A stretch of DNA of 52,037 bases from Hyphomicrobiales bacterium (GCA_900469955.1 UBYX01000035.1:1-52037); one strand, 5' to 3'; positions 23,387 to 32,751 are shown, counted from the stretch's first letter. The notes: a model not told the origin generated them from the sequence alone. Numbers and translations are program-made.

Positions 23387-23617
23387 TTATGTGATACGAC
23401 GGATGATGTCGATGACCCTGATTTCGGTTCCGGAGGCTGTTGTGAGGAGGTGGTTCTCAGCCAACTCGACGATTGCGGACGCCACCTCTGGTTCACCCCA
23501 GCCGGCCGCCATTGCGCGATCGACAACACTTTGGAACACCTCCCTGAGGCTCTCCTGACAGTGGGCGTGACGGTCGGGATGATCAGGGGAGACAACGGGT
23601 CTAGAAATCGTGCTCAT
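23387..23617 (-). CDS. small conserved helical protein
   Basis: 76 aa soluble protein, ATG 23617. Its centre, CQESLREVFQSVVDRAMAAG followed by WGEPEVASAIVELAENHL, predicts helices, and I recall similar small proteins in rhizobial accessory replicons. No catalytic motif is visible. A competing longer frame (23122-23595, -) is Ser/Arg-rich and looks like a shadow. Confidence 0.55.
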   Translation of the reverse strand: MSTISRPVVSPDHPDRHAHCQESLREVFQSVVDRAMAAGWGEPEVASAIVELAENHLLTTASGTEIRVIDIIRRIT

Positions 23618-23735
23618 TGGCCGAGGATGGCCTGGAACGAGTGATTTGCGAATCCACTCCCTGTTACGCCTTTCGAGGTAATCGTGACGTAGCGAAACAT
23701 CTGTGCCGCTGCTTTTCGCGAGATACCACGAGGTA

Positions 23736-23954
23736 CTAATTCTTGGAGAGACTCACCGCTTCCAGGAATGTTTGGCGAGCAACCTCGGGAGAGACTCGTC
23801 CGTCCATGGCGGCCGCTAGTGCGCTTTCAGCCGCAGAACGTTGATCCTTGGTAATATTTCTTTGATGAGCTCGCAGAAACGATTGTGCCTGATGCGGTGT
23901 AAAAATCAGATGATCGCCGACAACCGCCGGCTCGTCCCAAACATGACCTATCAT
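23736..23954 (-). CDS. DUF982-like small protein
   Basis: 72 aa protein. The pattern W.EP..VG......TP..A..FL, then R..AE.AL.AAMDGR.SPE.AR..F.EA matches the small DUF982 family that is abundant in rhizobia and has no known function. ATG 23954 follows a GAAAGG site; the frame is open to a TTG at 23972. The family is often present in many plasmid copies. Confidence 0.65.
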   Translation of the reverse strand: MIGHVWDEPAVVGDHLIFTPHQAQSFLRAHQRNITKDQRSAAESALAAAMDGRVSPEVARQTFLEAVSLSKN

Positions 23955-23972
23955 CACCAGCCTTTCCGTCAA

Positions 23973-24222
23973 TACCTCAAAAATCTAATAAAAGAAGGCG
24001 AAGTTGCAAGTACCTCATTCGGCGGTGGAATATCCTAAGCGGCCAGAAGTAGGCATTTTCACCGCGGAGAGTGCGGGACGAGGTTAGGGGGGTGTTCCTT
24101 GGATAGATCATCCTGCCGTCGCCACCCCAGGGTTGCCCATATCGCCGCCTGTGGAGTGAAAGGTCCTCCGCTGCCCTTCCACATGCGTGGCACGCGCAAA
24201 ATCGCGTTTACAAGAAAGAGGG
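23973..24222. other. gap between DUF982 gene and traA 3' end
   Basis: About 250 bases with no supported gene; short + strand frames lack ribosome sites. No hairpin with a T run was seen after the traA stop at 24223. Confidence 0.4.
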
Positions 24223-27200
24223 TTACCTCTCCCACTCGATCCCTCTGTCCCGATCCCGCTTTATCTCGAGTTGGCGCGCCGGCTCCGGTCGAGACAGGTC
24301 TGCCGTTCGGGCTCGTTCAGCAATGCCGGCAACATCCTTGATACGATCGAGCCTCGCCAGGTCTTCTGGTGCCATTCGCAGGTTCTCTCGTCTCAAATCA
24401 CCAAAGTCAGCGCTACCAAACCGCTGCTCGAGCGCCTGAACGACTTTCGTCGCCTCTTCAAGTGCATGCCTGCCTTCAGAAGTACTGGAAAGCTGTTCGA
24501 GAAACCTCCGTTTCTCCCCATCTGAGCGTCGGTCAAGCTGTTTCAGGATTGCCTCACTACGAGAACTCAATCCCGGCACCTCGATCACGTCGCGTTTCTC
24601 GCGGAACCACATCTCGGATTGGCGCTCGTCGTGCAACCGGCGTTGCCAAAGCTGAACTGCTGAGCCAACTCGATTGCTGAACGCCGCACTAGACTTCCTT
24701 GCTTCGCGACGCTCCCTGCTCTCGCCAAAGATGCCGGTTCTTCCACGCAATTCACCAAACCGTTCGGGTTGTAGGGTAATCAGTCTCGCCAAGGCCCAAT
24801 CGTCCAGCCCCTTCTCCACGATCGCCACTCGCAGCTTGGCAACAGCACCATCTGGATTGGCATAGACCGCGCGAGCTGCTTCCCGCATTGTCTCGAAGGT
24901 TCGGTTGAAAGCCGACAGAGCTTTTTCAAAGCCGATGTCCTCGATGCTGCGCGAATATTGCATCAGGGCCGGCACAAGCGGTTCGACCTTCTTTTCTGGA
25001 GCGTCACCGCCTGGACGATCCCGATAGGCCTCGGCGCTCGCTGGGTGCGGAACATCGGCGGACGAGCGCGCCCCCTCCATTCCTGCAACGACGTGGGCCG
25101 TCAGCCGGTTTTGAACCATGCCAGACGAGGGACCAACGACAATCTCACTGCGAACATCCAGCGTTTGCGCAAGTCCACGGCGCTCGACAAAGGCCTTGGT
25201 GTAATCGAGAGTGGTCTCCTTCAAACCCGACCGGCTCATGCTGGCGCTCAGCACCTTCATATCCTTCAGTTCATCCCGCCCGGCATAAAGCCGCACACTG
25301 TCGCGATGACGGGTCATCGCCACATAGGCCAGATGACGATCCATGGTGCGCGACCCCATGACGAAGCTGCGATCGACCGTCGTCCCCTGAGATTTGTGGA
25401 TCGTGATCGCGTAGCCATGATCAAAGGATTGGTAACTGTTCACCGGTATGGAGACGGTCCGGGCAAGGTCTTGCCGGCCGTCGAGGCGCACTTGTACTGC
25501 GTTCGCCCCGACGGAGAGTACCGTCCCCAGCATGCCGTTTCTGACGCCAAGATCGCGATTGTTTTCCAGGAACACGATTCGATCACCGGCAGCAAAACTC
25601 CGCTCTCCCACCGTCGTTTGATAAGTCACCTCACGCCCAGGCATTGCCTGCGCCTGTTTCCCACCCGCCAACCGACCACGCTCCTGAAGCAAAGCCCGGA
25701 TCTCGGTGTTGATGATCCGGACATCGACACGGCGATGGGCAAGCGCTATGCGCGAGCCGGAGGAACGGGCTTCGTAGTCATTAACGTAGTCGCGCACCAG
25801 TGCTGCTCTTGCCGTCTGCCGGTCCTTCTCAAAGCTGATGGCACCGTGGTTGTCGTAAGCCTTCAGCCCCTCGCCTGTTCGGTGCGTTGCAAACGCACTC
25901 GACGCCTGCCGCTGCCAACTCGCCTTTTGGCGACGGATTTCCGAAAGTTCGACGGCACCGATGCGCTCGGCAATGGCCCGAAGTGGGGACCCCGCCCCGA
26001 TCGCCTGCAACTGCTCGTGGTCGCCGACGAGGACGAGTTTTGTCCCCTTCGTCTCGGCTTCTGAGATGAACCTTGCCAATTGTCGGCTTCCAACCATGCC
26101 AGCCTCGTCGATGACGAGAATATCGCTCCTTCCCAACTCACCCCGACCAGCCTGCCATCCATATTCAATGGACGCCAAGGTGCGGGACTGAATACCAGAG
26201 GATGCCTCAAGCCCCTCGGCCGCCTTGCCGGCAAGAGCCGCGCCATGGACACGGTAACCTTGCCGCTCCCATGCCTGCCGTGCAGCAGCCAGCATCGTCG
26301 ACTTACCCGCTCCTGCAAAGCCGATCACCGTTGCGATCTGCTCTGGTCCGGTGATGTGGCGAACCGCCATCCGCTGTTCATCGCTTAAGCCCACAGGATC
26401 AAGCGACCGATCGCCTTCCTCCACCCCGGTTTCACCGCGTTCGGTTTTTGCCTTGATCGACGCATCCGTCGCCCTCAACGCCCAATCCACATGACGGCGT
26501 TCGACGAAGTGACTATCGATGCCTGCCATCTTGTTAGCGCTCATCGCCATGACATGCTCGATCGAAATCATTTCCCGGGTCGAATAGCGGGCAGCCTTAC
26601 CCGCCTGTTCGGGCTGCAATTCAACGAGGGCCGGCGATGCCATGACCGCCGCAAACGCGTTCTGGAATGCCTCAGGCTCGTCGACGTAGCGATGCAGGGT
26701 CCGCGCCACATCATGGCGATCGAATACGCTTTTCTCGGAGGTGATCACCGACAAAACCTGGTCCGGCTTTTGCCGAATGAGCTCGGCATTCCGACGCGCG
26801 GCATGTGCATCGAGCCGGGTTCGAGACACACTCAGATCACGCCGCTCCATCTGGCTTGCGTGCACGCCGACATGCTGCGTCGGCTCGACCTCCAATCCTC
26901 GCTCCTGATGGGAGCGATGGTCGACCCGAATATCCAATCCGGCCATTGCCAGATGGCGGTTGACGTGATGCTCCCAGAGCTGGCGAACATCCCGAAGCTG
27001 CATCTGCGAGGTCGGCAGATTGTTCGACAGCAGCCATTTGTTTTCCCGCTCCAGATGGGTCTTAATCCCGAGCCCGTATTCCATCACCTGCCGCGTGGTC
27101 ATCAAAAGATGCGCATGATGGTTGCGAATGTCGCCAAGCCTGGATGGTTCGCCTCGTTCATGCGGGCTATGGATCGCAAAATCGACCGCCGCCCCGAACC

Positions 27201-27546
27201 GGTTGGCAAGCTCCTGTGCAAAGGCCCGCGTCAGACGAAGGCGCTGCTCTCGCGTCAGTTCATGAGGAAGCGCGATCTCGAACTCTCTGGCGACGCGGGC
27301 ATCTTTGCGTGTCTCGCTGCGCTCTGCCGCATTCCACAGAGCTGCACGATCCCTCGCCCACTCGGCACCAACGCCCGTCGGCAGAACGATCTCGGAATGT
27401 TCAACACCCTGTTTGCGGGTGAAGTCATGCACCTGCCCGTCGCGCTCGTTGACCAGTCGTTCACCAGCGCGATAGGCAGCGGCTGCCACCGCGCTGCGCC
27501 CGGCATTGCGTGAGATCGGCTTCGTGCTGGCATGATAGATCGCCAA
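24223..27546 (-). CDS. traA: Ti-type conjugal transfer relaxase/helicase TraA
   Basis: Conjugative relaxase-helicase, 1107 aa. The N-terminal MOBQ relaxase domain begins AIYHASTKPISRNAGRSAVA with the nicking tyrosine at Tyr25, and continues to a metal-binding HxH (RNHHAHLLMTTR). The central part is a TraI-like helicase with Walker A GFAGAGKSTM, Walker B VIDEAGMVGSRQL, and later motifs GDHEQLQAIG and YAITIHKSQGTTVDR. The frame opens at 27672, but the family N-terminus coincides with a TTG codon at 27546 preceded by a purine-rich site, giving the usual Ti TraA length of about 1100 aa. The oriT lies directly upstream, and traD/traG diverge from it, as in rhizobial and Ti plasmids. Confidence 0.93.
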   Translation of the reverse strand: MAIYHASTKPISRNAGRSAVAAAAYRAGERLVNERDGQVHDFTRKQGVEHSEIVLPTGVGAEWARDRAALWNAAERSETRKDARVAREFEIALPHELTREQRLRLTRAFAQELANRFGAAVDFAIHSPHERGEPSRLGDIRNHHAHLLMTTRQVMEYGLGIKTHLERENKWLLSNNLPTSQMQLRDVRQLWEHHVNRHLAMAGLDIRVDHRSHQERGLEVEPTQHVGVHASQMERRDLSVSRTRLDAHAARRNAELIRQKPDQVLSVITSEKSVFDRHDVARTLHRYVDEPEAFQNAFAAVMASPALVELQPEQAGKAARYSTREMISIEHVMAMSANKMAGIDSHFVERRHVDWALRATDASIKAKTERGETGVEEGDRSLDPVGLSDEQRMAVRHITGPEQIATVIGFAGAGKSTMLAAARQAWERQGYRVHGAALAGKAAEGLEASSGIQSRTLASIEYGWQAGRGELGRSDILVIDEAGMVGSRQLARFISEAETKGTKLVLVGDHEQLQAIGAGSPLRAIAERIGAVELSEIRRQKASWQRQASSAFATHRTGEGLKAYDNHGAISFEKDRQTARAALVRDYVNDYEARSSGSRIALAHRRVDVRIINTEIRALLQERGRLAGGKQAQAMPGREVTYQTTVGERSFAAGDRIVFLENNRDLGVRNGMLGTVLSVGANAVQVRLDGRQDLARTVSIPVNSYQSFDHGYAITIHKSQGTTVDRSFVMGSRTMDRHLAYVAMTRHRDSVRLYAGRDELKDMKVLSASMSRSGLKETTLDYTKAFVERRGLAQTLDVRSEIVVGPSSGMVQNRLTAHVVAGMEGARSSADVPHPASAEAYRDRPGGDAPEKKVEPLVPALMQYSRSIEDIGFEKALSAFNRTFETMREAARAVYANPDGAVAKLRVAIVEKGLDDWALARLITLQPERFGELRGRTGIFGESRERREARKSSAAFSNRVGSAVQLWQRRLHDERQSEMWFREKRDVIEVPGLSSRSEAILKQLDRRSDGEKRRFLEQLSSTSEGRHALEEATKVVQALEQRFGSADFGDLRRENLRMAPEDLARLDRIKDVAGIAERARTADLSRPEPARQLEIKRDRDRGIEWER

Positions 27547-27900
27547 GGCTTCGCCCCCGTCCCGATCTGAGATCGGCGCGCCTGAGTTGCAGAGCAACTC
27601 GTAAGTGCGCCCTTCCGCGTTCCGCCACGTTAGCGCAAGCCGTCGCGACCGAGCAAGCGGAGACGTCGTCAATCATCAACAAAAGCAGCGTTTTGATCAA
27701 AATCTACGAACTTTTACGGATATCAAAACCGCCCCAAGTCTGCTTATCATATTCCCGCTTGACGAGATTTTGGCTGCATCTCAACCAGACTGAGAATCAA
27801 TTCCTGATTGCCGGATGTGGTCGTTGGTTCTGCAGTCCCGCACGAGTGAGGCGCAAAACCGCGGGGCCGTGGCAGGTCTTGCCAAAGCGGCGTCGAGCAA
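27470..27900. repeat. oriT/traA-5' repeat, copy 1 (active-looking)
   Basis: This segment (first ~25 traA codons plus the traA-traD intergenic region) is repeated in the same orientation at 32636-33069. A 46-base block, 27712-27757, is identical to 32880-32925, and several other blocks (27670-27688, 27690-27711) are nearly identical. Confidence 0.85.
27584..27614 (+). other. oriT: oriT nic region (RSF1010/MOBQ type), copy 1
   Basis: TAAGTGCGCCCTT at 27602-27614 matches the RSF1010/R1162 nic core (TAAGTG/CGCCCT). It directly follows a perfect inverted repeat GAGTTGC-AGA-GCAACTC (27584-27600), the same arrangement as in RSF1010-type origins. It lies between divergent traA and traD, where Ti-type plasmids carry oriT. 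Confidence 0.85.
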
Positions 27901-27926
27901 AGCCGGAACCGAAAGGAGGAGAGGCT

Positions 27927-28253
27927 ATGACAAGGAAAACCATCGAAGAGCGACTTCTTCAACTCGAGGCCCAGAAGAAGACCCTTCAGGCGCGTCTTTC
28001 CAAGCAGGAACGTGCCGCCGATACCCGCCGCAAGATCTTGCTTGGCGCCTTTGTGCTCGATCGTCTCGAGAACCGAGAATCCGAGGAATTTTGCCGGGAG
28101 CTTGGCGAATGGCTACGGCGTGAACTGCCTGGATTTCTAAGCCGCGATGCCGATCAGGCTTTGTTTGCAGAACTGTGGAGGTTTCCCCAGCAAGTCTCCG
28201 CCGAAACCTCAGACCAAGACGCGAGCTTCGGCAACATCAGCCTGCCCTCCTGA
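27927..28253 (+). CDS. traD: conjugal transfer protein TraD (TraC/TraD type)
   Basis: Small charged helical protein of 108 aa, start ATG 27927 with a strong AAAGGAGGAGAGG site. It begins with a coiled-coil-like Lys/Arg/Glu stretch (TIEERLLQLEAQKKTLQARL), then ERAADTRRKILLGAFVLDRL, which resembles the core of rhizobial TraD proteins. It is immediately downstream of oriT and upstream of traG, as in traCDG operons. A separate TraC is not visible; the long N-terminal coiled coil suggests this protein may combine the two. A role as an auxiliary relaxosome protein is inferred from position. Confidence 0.75.
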   Translation: MTRKTIEERLLQLEAQKKTLQARLSKQERAADTRRKILLGAFVLDRLENRESEEFCRELGEWLRRELPGFLSRDADQALFAELWRFPQQVSAETSDQDASFGNISLPS

Positions 28254-28364
28254 TGAAGGGCTCACCCTGTCGAGCGATGCAGCGCACATCTTGCTGACCG
28301 GTAATCCGGGCGGCTGACTCTCTTGGAACTGCCACCGCAACCCACGTGAACAGAGGTCAAGATC

Positions 28365-30038
28365 ATGAACCAAGTCGCTTTGGCATGGGCCGCGTTCAAG
28401 AACATGATACGTGCTGCCCTGCGTGATCCGGTATGGGCGCTCGCGGCGATTTCGGTCGCCCCTTTTGCCGCGATCCGCCCGATCTTCAACGCTTTGGCTC
28501 TCCTGGGCGTCGTAACACTCGTCCTCGGGTTTGGCGGCGCAACGGCGCTCAATGCGCTTGGCTTCGAACAGGACGGCCTGGTGATGCAGTCGATGAACGT
28601 TCTCCTGCCGCTCGTCCTGTTGATCCTCGCCTTCCGCATCCTCACCAATCCGCTGATCTTGCATTTCGGCAATATAGACCAGCAAACCCACGGCTCGGCC
28701 CGCTTCGCCACCGACACGGAAGTCTATTCTCTCACCAGCTCCGATACCGGCCTTCTGCTGGGGCGGGATCCGACGTCCAAAAGGCTGATCCGCTATTTGA
28801 GTTTTGCCCATCTTCTCACCATCGCCCCGACTAGGACCGGCAAGGGTGTCGGGACTATCATTCCGAACCTTCTCACCGCAGATCGCTCGGTCATCTGCAT
28901 CGATCCGAAGGGAGAAAATGCCAGGATCGCTGCGCGTGCTCGGCAAGCGTTTGGGCCTGTCCATGTGCTCGATCCGTTCGGCGTCACCGGCAGAACCTCT
29001 TCCGCCTTTAATCCGCTCGATTTGCTTGAGCTCTCCAGCCACGACGTCGCGGAAGACGCGAGTACACTCGCCGACGCGCTTGTCTTTGACGAACCGGGCA
29101 TGGCCGGCGAAGCGCATTGGAACGAGGAAGCAAAAGCGCTGATCGGCGGCTTGATCTTGAGGATCCTCTCGGACGAGGAAATGACCCGTCGGCATCTCGG
29201 CACGCTGCGTGAATATCTGACGCTGCCGCCGGATGCGTTTACAGCGCTGTTGGTGAGCATGCAGGAGAGTACCGAGGTCGGTGGACTGATTGCTCGTGCC
29301 GCCAACCGTCATCTCGGCAAGTCCGATCGCGAGGCAGCAGGCGTTCTGTCGGCGGCGCAACGCCATACCCACTTCCTCGACAGCCCTCGGATGATCACGG
29401 TTCTCAGCCAATCCGACTTCCGGTTCGCCGATCTCAAAAGCCGCAATACGACTGTCTTCCTCGTCCTGCCACCGGACCGACTTTCCACGTATTCGAGATG
29501 GCTTCGCCTGTTGATCACCCAGGGCCTGATCGAGATGGCCAGAACCTCGGCCGTGTCAGTCACCGAGGCAAAGCCGGTTCTGTATCTCCTCGATGAATTC
29601 GCGAGCCTTGGTTATCTCGCCCCGGTTGAACGCGCCATGGGTCTGATGGCCGGTTATGGGGTGCAGCTATGGCCGATCCTGCAGGACATCCATCAGCTGC
29701 GCGCCACCTATGGCCGGCGCGCCGGCACCTTCCTGTCGAATGCCGGCGTATTGCAGGTGTTTGGTGTCAACGATCACGATACAGCGCGCCTTGTTTCCGA
29801 TCTGCTCGGACAGGAAACGGTTGTCTTCCAGACGGTGGCGCGGACGCTTGATTCCGAACAGTCGGGGCTTTCCTTCAGCCAACATCATACCGGTCGTCCT
29901 CTGTTGACGCCGGATGAGGTTCGCAACATGGCCGAGCAAAAACAATTACTGTTTCTGGCAGCCCGGCGTCCGATTGTTGCCGGCAAGCTCCGCTACTACG
30001 CCGACCCGGAGTTCAAGGGACGGTTTGATGCGATCTGA
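28365..30038 (+). CDS. traG: type IV coupling protein TraG
   Basis: Membrane-anchored ATPase that links the relaxosome to the mating channel, 557 aa. N-terminal hydrophobic segments (about 45-65 and 78-95) are followed by VirD4/TraG motifs: Walker A APTRTGKGVGTIIPNL, CIDPKGENA, and Walker B LYLLDEFASLGYL, then the conserved QLRATYG and GVNDHDTARLVSDLLG stretches. It is shorter than Ti TraG (about 640 aa), mainly at the termini. It lies downstream of traD with a 111-base gap. No VirB-type genes are in the window, so DNA transfer would need a mating channel from elsewhere. Confidence 0.92.
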   Translation: MNQVALAWAAFKNMIRAALRDPVWALAAISVAPFAAIRPIFNALALLGVVTLVLGFGGATALNALGFEQDGLVMQSMNVLLPLVLLILAFRILTNPLILHFGNIDQQTHGSARFATDTEVYSLTSSDTGLLLGRDPTSKRLIRYLSFAHLLTIAPTRTGKGVGTIIPNLLTADRSVICIDPKGENARIAARARQAFGPVHVLDPFGVTGRTSSAFNPLDLLELSSHDVAEDASTLADALVFDEPGMAGEAHWNEEAKALIGGLILRILSDEEMTRRHLGTLREYLTLPPDAFTALLVSMQESTEVGGLIARAANRHLGKSDREAAGVLSAAQRHTHFLDSPRMITVLSQSDFRFADLKSRNTTVFLVLPPDRLSTYSRWLRLLITQGLIEMARTSAVSVTEAKPVLYLLDEFASLGYLAPVERAMGLMAGYGVQLWPILQDIHQLRATYGRRAGTFLSNAGVLQVFGVNDHDTARLVSDLLGQETVVFQTVARTLDSEQSGLSFSQHHTGRPLLTPDEVRNMAEQKQLLFLAARRPIVAGKLRYYADPEFKGRFDAI

Positions 30039-30280
30039 ACAACCACCTCCTTCCACCGATTTGGCGCGACAGGCCGCGTACCATCCTCAACGCGGTCCCC
30101 GGCCTTCAACCTGCTGGCGGGCGTGATCTTCCGGTTGTATATCCTTGACGGATCAAACCAAGGATGATGATTGACGGGCACGTCACGCATTGGTTTGCGA
30201 GCAGTGTTTTGGCAAGGATACGGCACGACTAATGGATATGAGCGGTGGCGTGACTGACAACGAAGCCTTGAACCATCTTA

Positions 30281-30496
30281 AGGCTTGAACCGCGGCTGAT
30301 CGAGGCATGGCCCCGGGACACCAAGTTTACGCGGCGTTATTTTGAGCGGCTCGATCGTGCCGATGTCGACGCGCGGTATTCACCACACTACGAAATCACC
30401 GAGGAGGAGCTCCGTCGGCTGGTCGAACGGATCCACGTGCTCCAGGAACTTGTCGAGCAGATCTGCAAGGAAAAGGTGGAAGGGCCAGCACCCTGA
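30281..30496 (+). pseudogene. HEPN-domain protein, C-terminal fragment
   Basis: 71 codons in frame read as a typical HEPN C-terminus: DTKFTRRYFERLDRADVDAR, then YSPHYEITEEELRRL and ERIHVLQELVEQICKE. An in-frame TGA lies close upstream and no start codon or ribosome site is visible, so the N-terminal part is missing. HEPN proteins usually pair with a nucleotidyltransferase in toxin-antitoxin modules; no partner is present. It is probably a remnant of an older insertion between traG and the syrB-like genes. Confidence 0.6.
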
Positions 30497-30725
30497 TAAT
30501 TTAGGCGAGGTTCAGCCGAGTCCACGCCTGGATGCGAAACATCACAAAAATGAATCGGTTGCGATTAACCAATTCAGAAGTGTCGTTCGACGATCTTCTC
30601 CGCATGCTCCCTAGCCCTACCAGCTCTACGTCGAGCGAACCGATCCCAGGAAAAACATGGCGCGGTTTTAGACGGTCGCGATCTCCGAGACGCTGTTCGG
30701 GGAACCCTGCCTGATCAGGCGAACG

Positions 30726-31280
30726 TCAACGTTCAAACCGCTCCAGCATCCTCCTCAGTTGTGCATTCTGCAGCTGAAGCTTGCTAGCTAATTGCTCCCG
30801 AAGCAGCCTGATTTCTTCATCAAGGCTTATCGTGTCGTCAGAAACGGCGGAGGAGTCCAGCGAGTTCTGCGTTACGGCTTCAAGCAGTTCAGTCTTCTTG
30901 CCTCGTCCGCGACGACTTGGCTCTGCGCGTTGGCGAAGCTCGGCTGGTTTCGCACCGCGATCAACCGTATCGGCACTATCGAGCTGAACCGGATCAGCAG
31001 CCTCCACGAAGTCGGCGCCTTCCACATCTGTCGTGACCTGGGCGCTGATCACTGCCGCGGAATGCCCGAAAGCCGCTGACGCCGCATTGTCGTGACCGTG
31101 CGGTGGTGGCTCCTCGCCTGCCGACTGGTCGGTAGATGCCAACATCGCCTCGGTAGGAATTTCAGCCGACGTGGTGATGGCGGAGTTGTCCGGCGTCACG
31201 TCATCGATGACGGCATGCTCTTGCCCCTGCTGCCGTCGCGGTGACACCAGTCGAAAAAGAAATTTCCATGGAGATGCCAT
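30726..31280 (-). CDS. plasmid-borne coiled-coil protein related to the SyrB group
   Basis: 184 aa protein, ATG 31280 (MASPWKFLFRLVSPRRQQ). The middle is low-complexity (Ala/Asp/Glu/Thr), a basic stretch RRGRGKK follows near 125-130, and the C-terminus is a leucine-rich coiled coil (LDEEIRLLREQLASKLQLQN, then AQLRRMLERF). This end resembles the end of the next gene upstream, the SyrB-like protein. The function is unknown; the architecture suggests a small DNA-associated or dimerising regulator. Confidence 0.7.
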   Translation of the reverse strand: MASPWKFLFRLVSPRRQQGQEHAVIDDVTPDNSAITTSAEIPTEAMLASTDQSAGEEPPPHGHDNAASAAFGHSAAVISAQVTTDVEGADFVEAADPVQLDSADTVDRGAKPAELRQRAEPSRRGRGKKTELLEAVTQNSLDSSAVSDDTISLDEEIRLLREQLASKLQLQNAQLRRMLERFER

Positions 31281-31411
31281 TCTAGCCGATCCCGAATTCT
31301 GCTCCGCACGCGGACTACGTGTTTTTAGGCATTAGCGGCGGAAAAAACCGCCGCCAACACGTTCATCTCGATAAGTGAGAAGGGGGCCAGCGCCTGGCCG
31401 CGTGCTGCAGA

Positions 31412-31813
31412 TTAATCGAGGTTCAGCCGCTTCCGCAGATCGGCATTTTCAGCACGAAGCTTCTCAGCAAGCAGCTTGCGAAGTCGCCGGTTTTCTTCCT
31501 CCAGCTGCAGAAGATCGGCCATCTCATCAGTTGCCGCCGGCGACGGAGCTGCCTCTGTTTGCACAGCCTTCGGGCCACGTTTGACAGGCGCCCGCTTGGC
31601 ACCCATCGCGCCTTCGCTGGATCTGGGGTTACGTCCCCTCCTTTGTTTTCCAGCCGATGCATTTGACGCAACAGCCGGTTCCGTTGCGGCCTCGCTGGAT
31701 CCAATTTCAGCGGACGCCTTCTTAGCGCGAGGTTTGCGCTGTTTCTTGGCTATTTCAGGCGCTGCTGCGGCTGGCGCGTCAGCATCAGTGATCGTATCGT
31801 TTTCGTCTGCCAT
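31412..31813 (-). CDS. syrB: SyrB-like symbiotic regulator
   Basis: 133 aa, very similar in layout to SyrB/SyrB2 of Sinorhizobium meliloti: MADEND, an Ala/Pro-rich segment, KKQRKPRAKKASAE, basic repeats, then the coiled coil MADLLQLEEENRRLRKLLAE with RAENADLRKRL at the end. SyrB was described as a negative influence on the LysR-type symbiosis regulator SyrM. ATG 31813 has a strong AGGAGAG ribosome site. The frame stays open upstream to 32080 and that part is also coding-like, so a longer fused product is possible. No syrM, nod or nif gene is in this window. Confidence 0.75.
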   Translation of the reverse strand: MADENDTITDADAPAAAAPEIAKKQRKPRAKKASAEIGSSEAATEPAVASNASAGKQRRGRNPRSSEGAMGAKRAPVKRGPKAVQTEAAPSPAATDEMADLLQLEEENRRLRKLLAEKLRAENADLRKRLNLD

Positions 31814-32080
31814 TCTGCTCTCCTGTAAATCCGATGCAGTTGTGTGCTGGTCGGTCGACACTGTCAATAATGGCCCGGCCGGTTCTTCTGGAGATAAAGA
31901 TCCACCAGCGCCGGTTTTATTATCTGGCGAGCCTACTGACAGGAATGGCATTGCCTCTTCCAGCACATCTTGCGACAGGGACTTGAGGTTTATGTCTCCC
32001 CAGATCGAGTTGGATTTGGGTTCGGTCTTTCGCCGGCCGGATTTGTACTCGACGGCAAAACTGCGTTGTACTTTTTTCAA
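31814..32080 (-). other. in-frame extension upstream of syrB-like gene (separate module)
   Basis: 89 codons in the same frame as the SyrB-like gene, beginning at a TTG at 32080. The sequence KKVQRSFAVEYKSGRRKTEP, then KSNSIWGDINLKSLSQDV looks like the N-terminus of a small rhizobial protein family that I recall but cannot name. No ribosome site precedes the TTG. It may be the 5' part of a fused gene or a truncated neighbour. Confidence 0.4.
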
Positions 32081-32635
32081 TTGCGAAGCCTGGGTGTCTG
32101 CGGAGGTGTTTCAGCGACGCAGTGAGCATCGCAACAAGCCTTGCATTTAGCGGCTCCTGCGCTGGCGGTCTATACCATCGCGATTGTGTCCACCGCAGCA
32201 GGTACAAGCATACCGTCTTGAACCGATATTAGCCGGCGCTCTGTTCGAGATGTGTCTCGGGCACGCATCAGAGGTAGCTGGGTTTGCCCAGCACCTTATG
32301 CTCCAGGTCGCGCCGTGAAAGAAGAGCATACATTCGTTAGGTCAGGGAATTCATCTGTTGTCGGATAATATCGAGCTTGCTTCGGAGCTTCTTGGAGTCG
32401 CTTGTTAGCGCCGTCTGTATTTTCAGGCGGTGGCGCTTGCCAAAGATGTCGTCATAGTCGATGTGATCGACGACACATATGTGGTTGGCGTTGCGATGAA
32501 GCGCGCCAAGGTCATCGATCTGCTTGAGGCAACGTTGGGCCTAATCAAGCGTGTGGTGGTTGTCAGGATCAACGACGCCTGGCTCGATGCTGTCTTGTCG
32601 GCGATAAAAGTCATTCGTTCAACGGCGGGCTTTTG
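32081..32635. other. remnant region between syrB-like gene and oriT copy 2
   Basis: No intact gene. On the - strand a coherent fragment runs from about 32550 to 32342 (QRCLKQIDDLGALHRNANHI, then VVDHIDYDDIFGKRHRLK...DIIRQQMNSLT) with a stop at each end and no start, suggesting a decayed plasmid gene. A + strand frame over the same bases (32430-32864) is a shadow that runs into the oriT repeat. Confidence 0.4.
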
Positions 32636-32713
32636 CGCTCGAGGTGCGGCGGCCACGGCGCTGCGTCCGGAATTGGTTGAAATCAGCTTCATGCTTGCAT
32701 GTGAGATCGCCGA
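32636..32713 (-). pseudogene. traA: decayed traA 5' fragment
   Basis: Translation gives AISHASMKLISTNSGRSAVA followed by AAPRA, matching traA residues 2-26 (AIYHASTKPISRNAGRSAVA, AAAYRA). The start codon position is TCG instead of TTG, one codon is missing, and the region of the nicking tyrosine is altered (YRA to PRA). The homology stops after about 26 codons. It lies at the same distance from oriT copy 2 as traA does from copy 1, so it marks the end of a duplicated or recombined segment. Confidence 0.75.
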
Positions 32714-32751
32714 CGCCTGGCCCTCGCCCGATCCACCAGGAGCGCGCTTAA

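Noticed and set aside
24958..27513. Long + strand frames (24958-26064 and 26491-27513) inside traA
   Set aside because: They are antisense to conserved relaxase and helicase motifs of traA, with no family match and no plausible start signals.
27547..27672. N-terminal extension of TraA to the first in-frame ATG
   Set aside because: The extension would translate through the nic site and its inverted repeat. The family N-terminus AIYH begins at the TTG at 27546, and the resulting length fits known TraA proteins.
28209..29411. 400-aa - strand frame overlapping traG
   Set aside because: It is antisense to the coupling-protein motifs of traG. The composition is that of a reverse-frame shadow.
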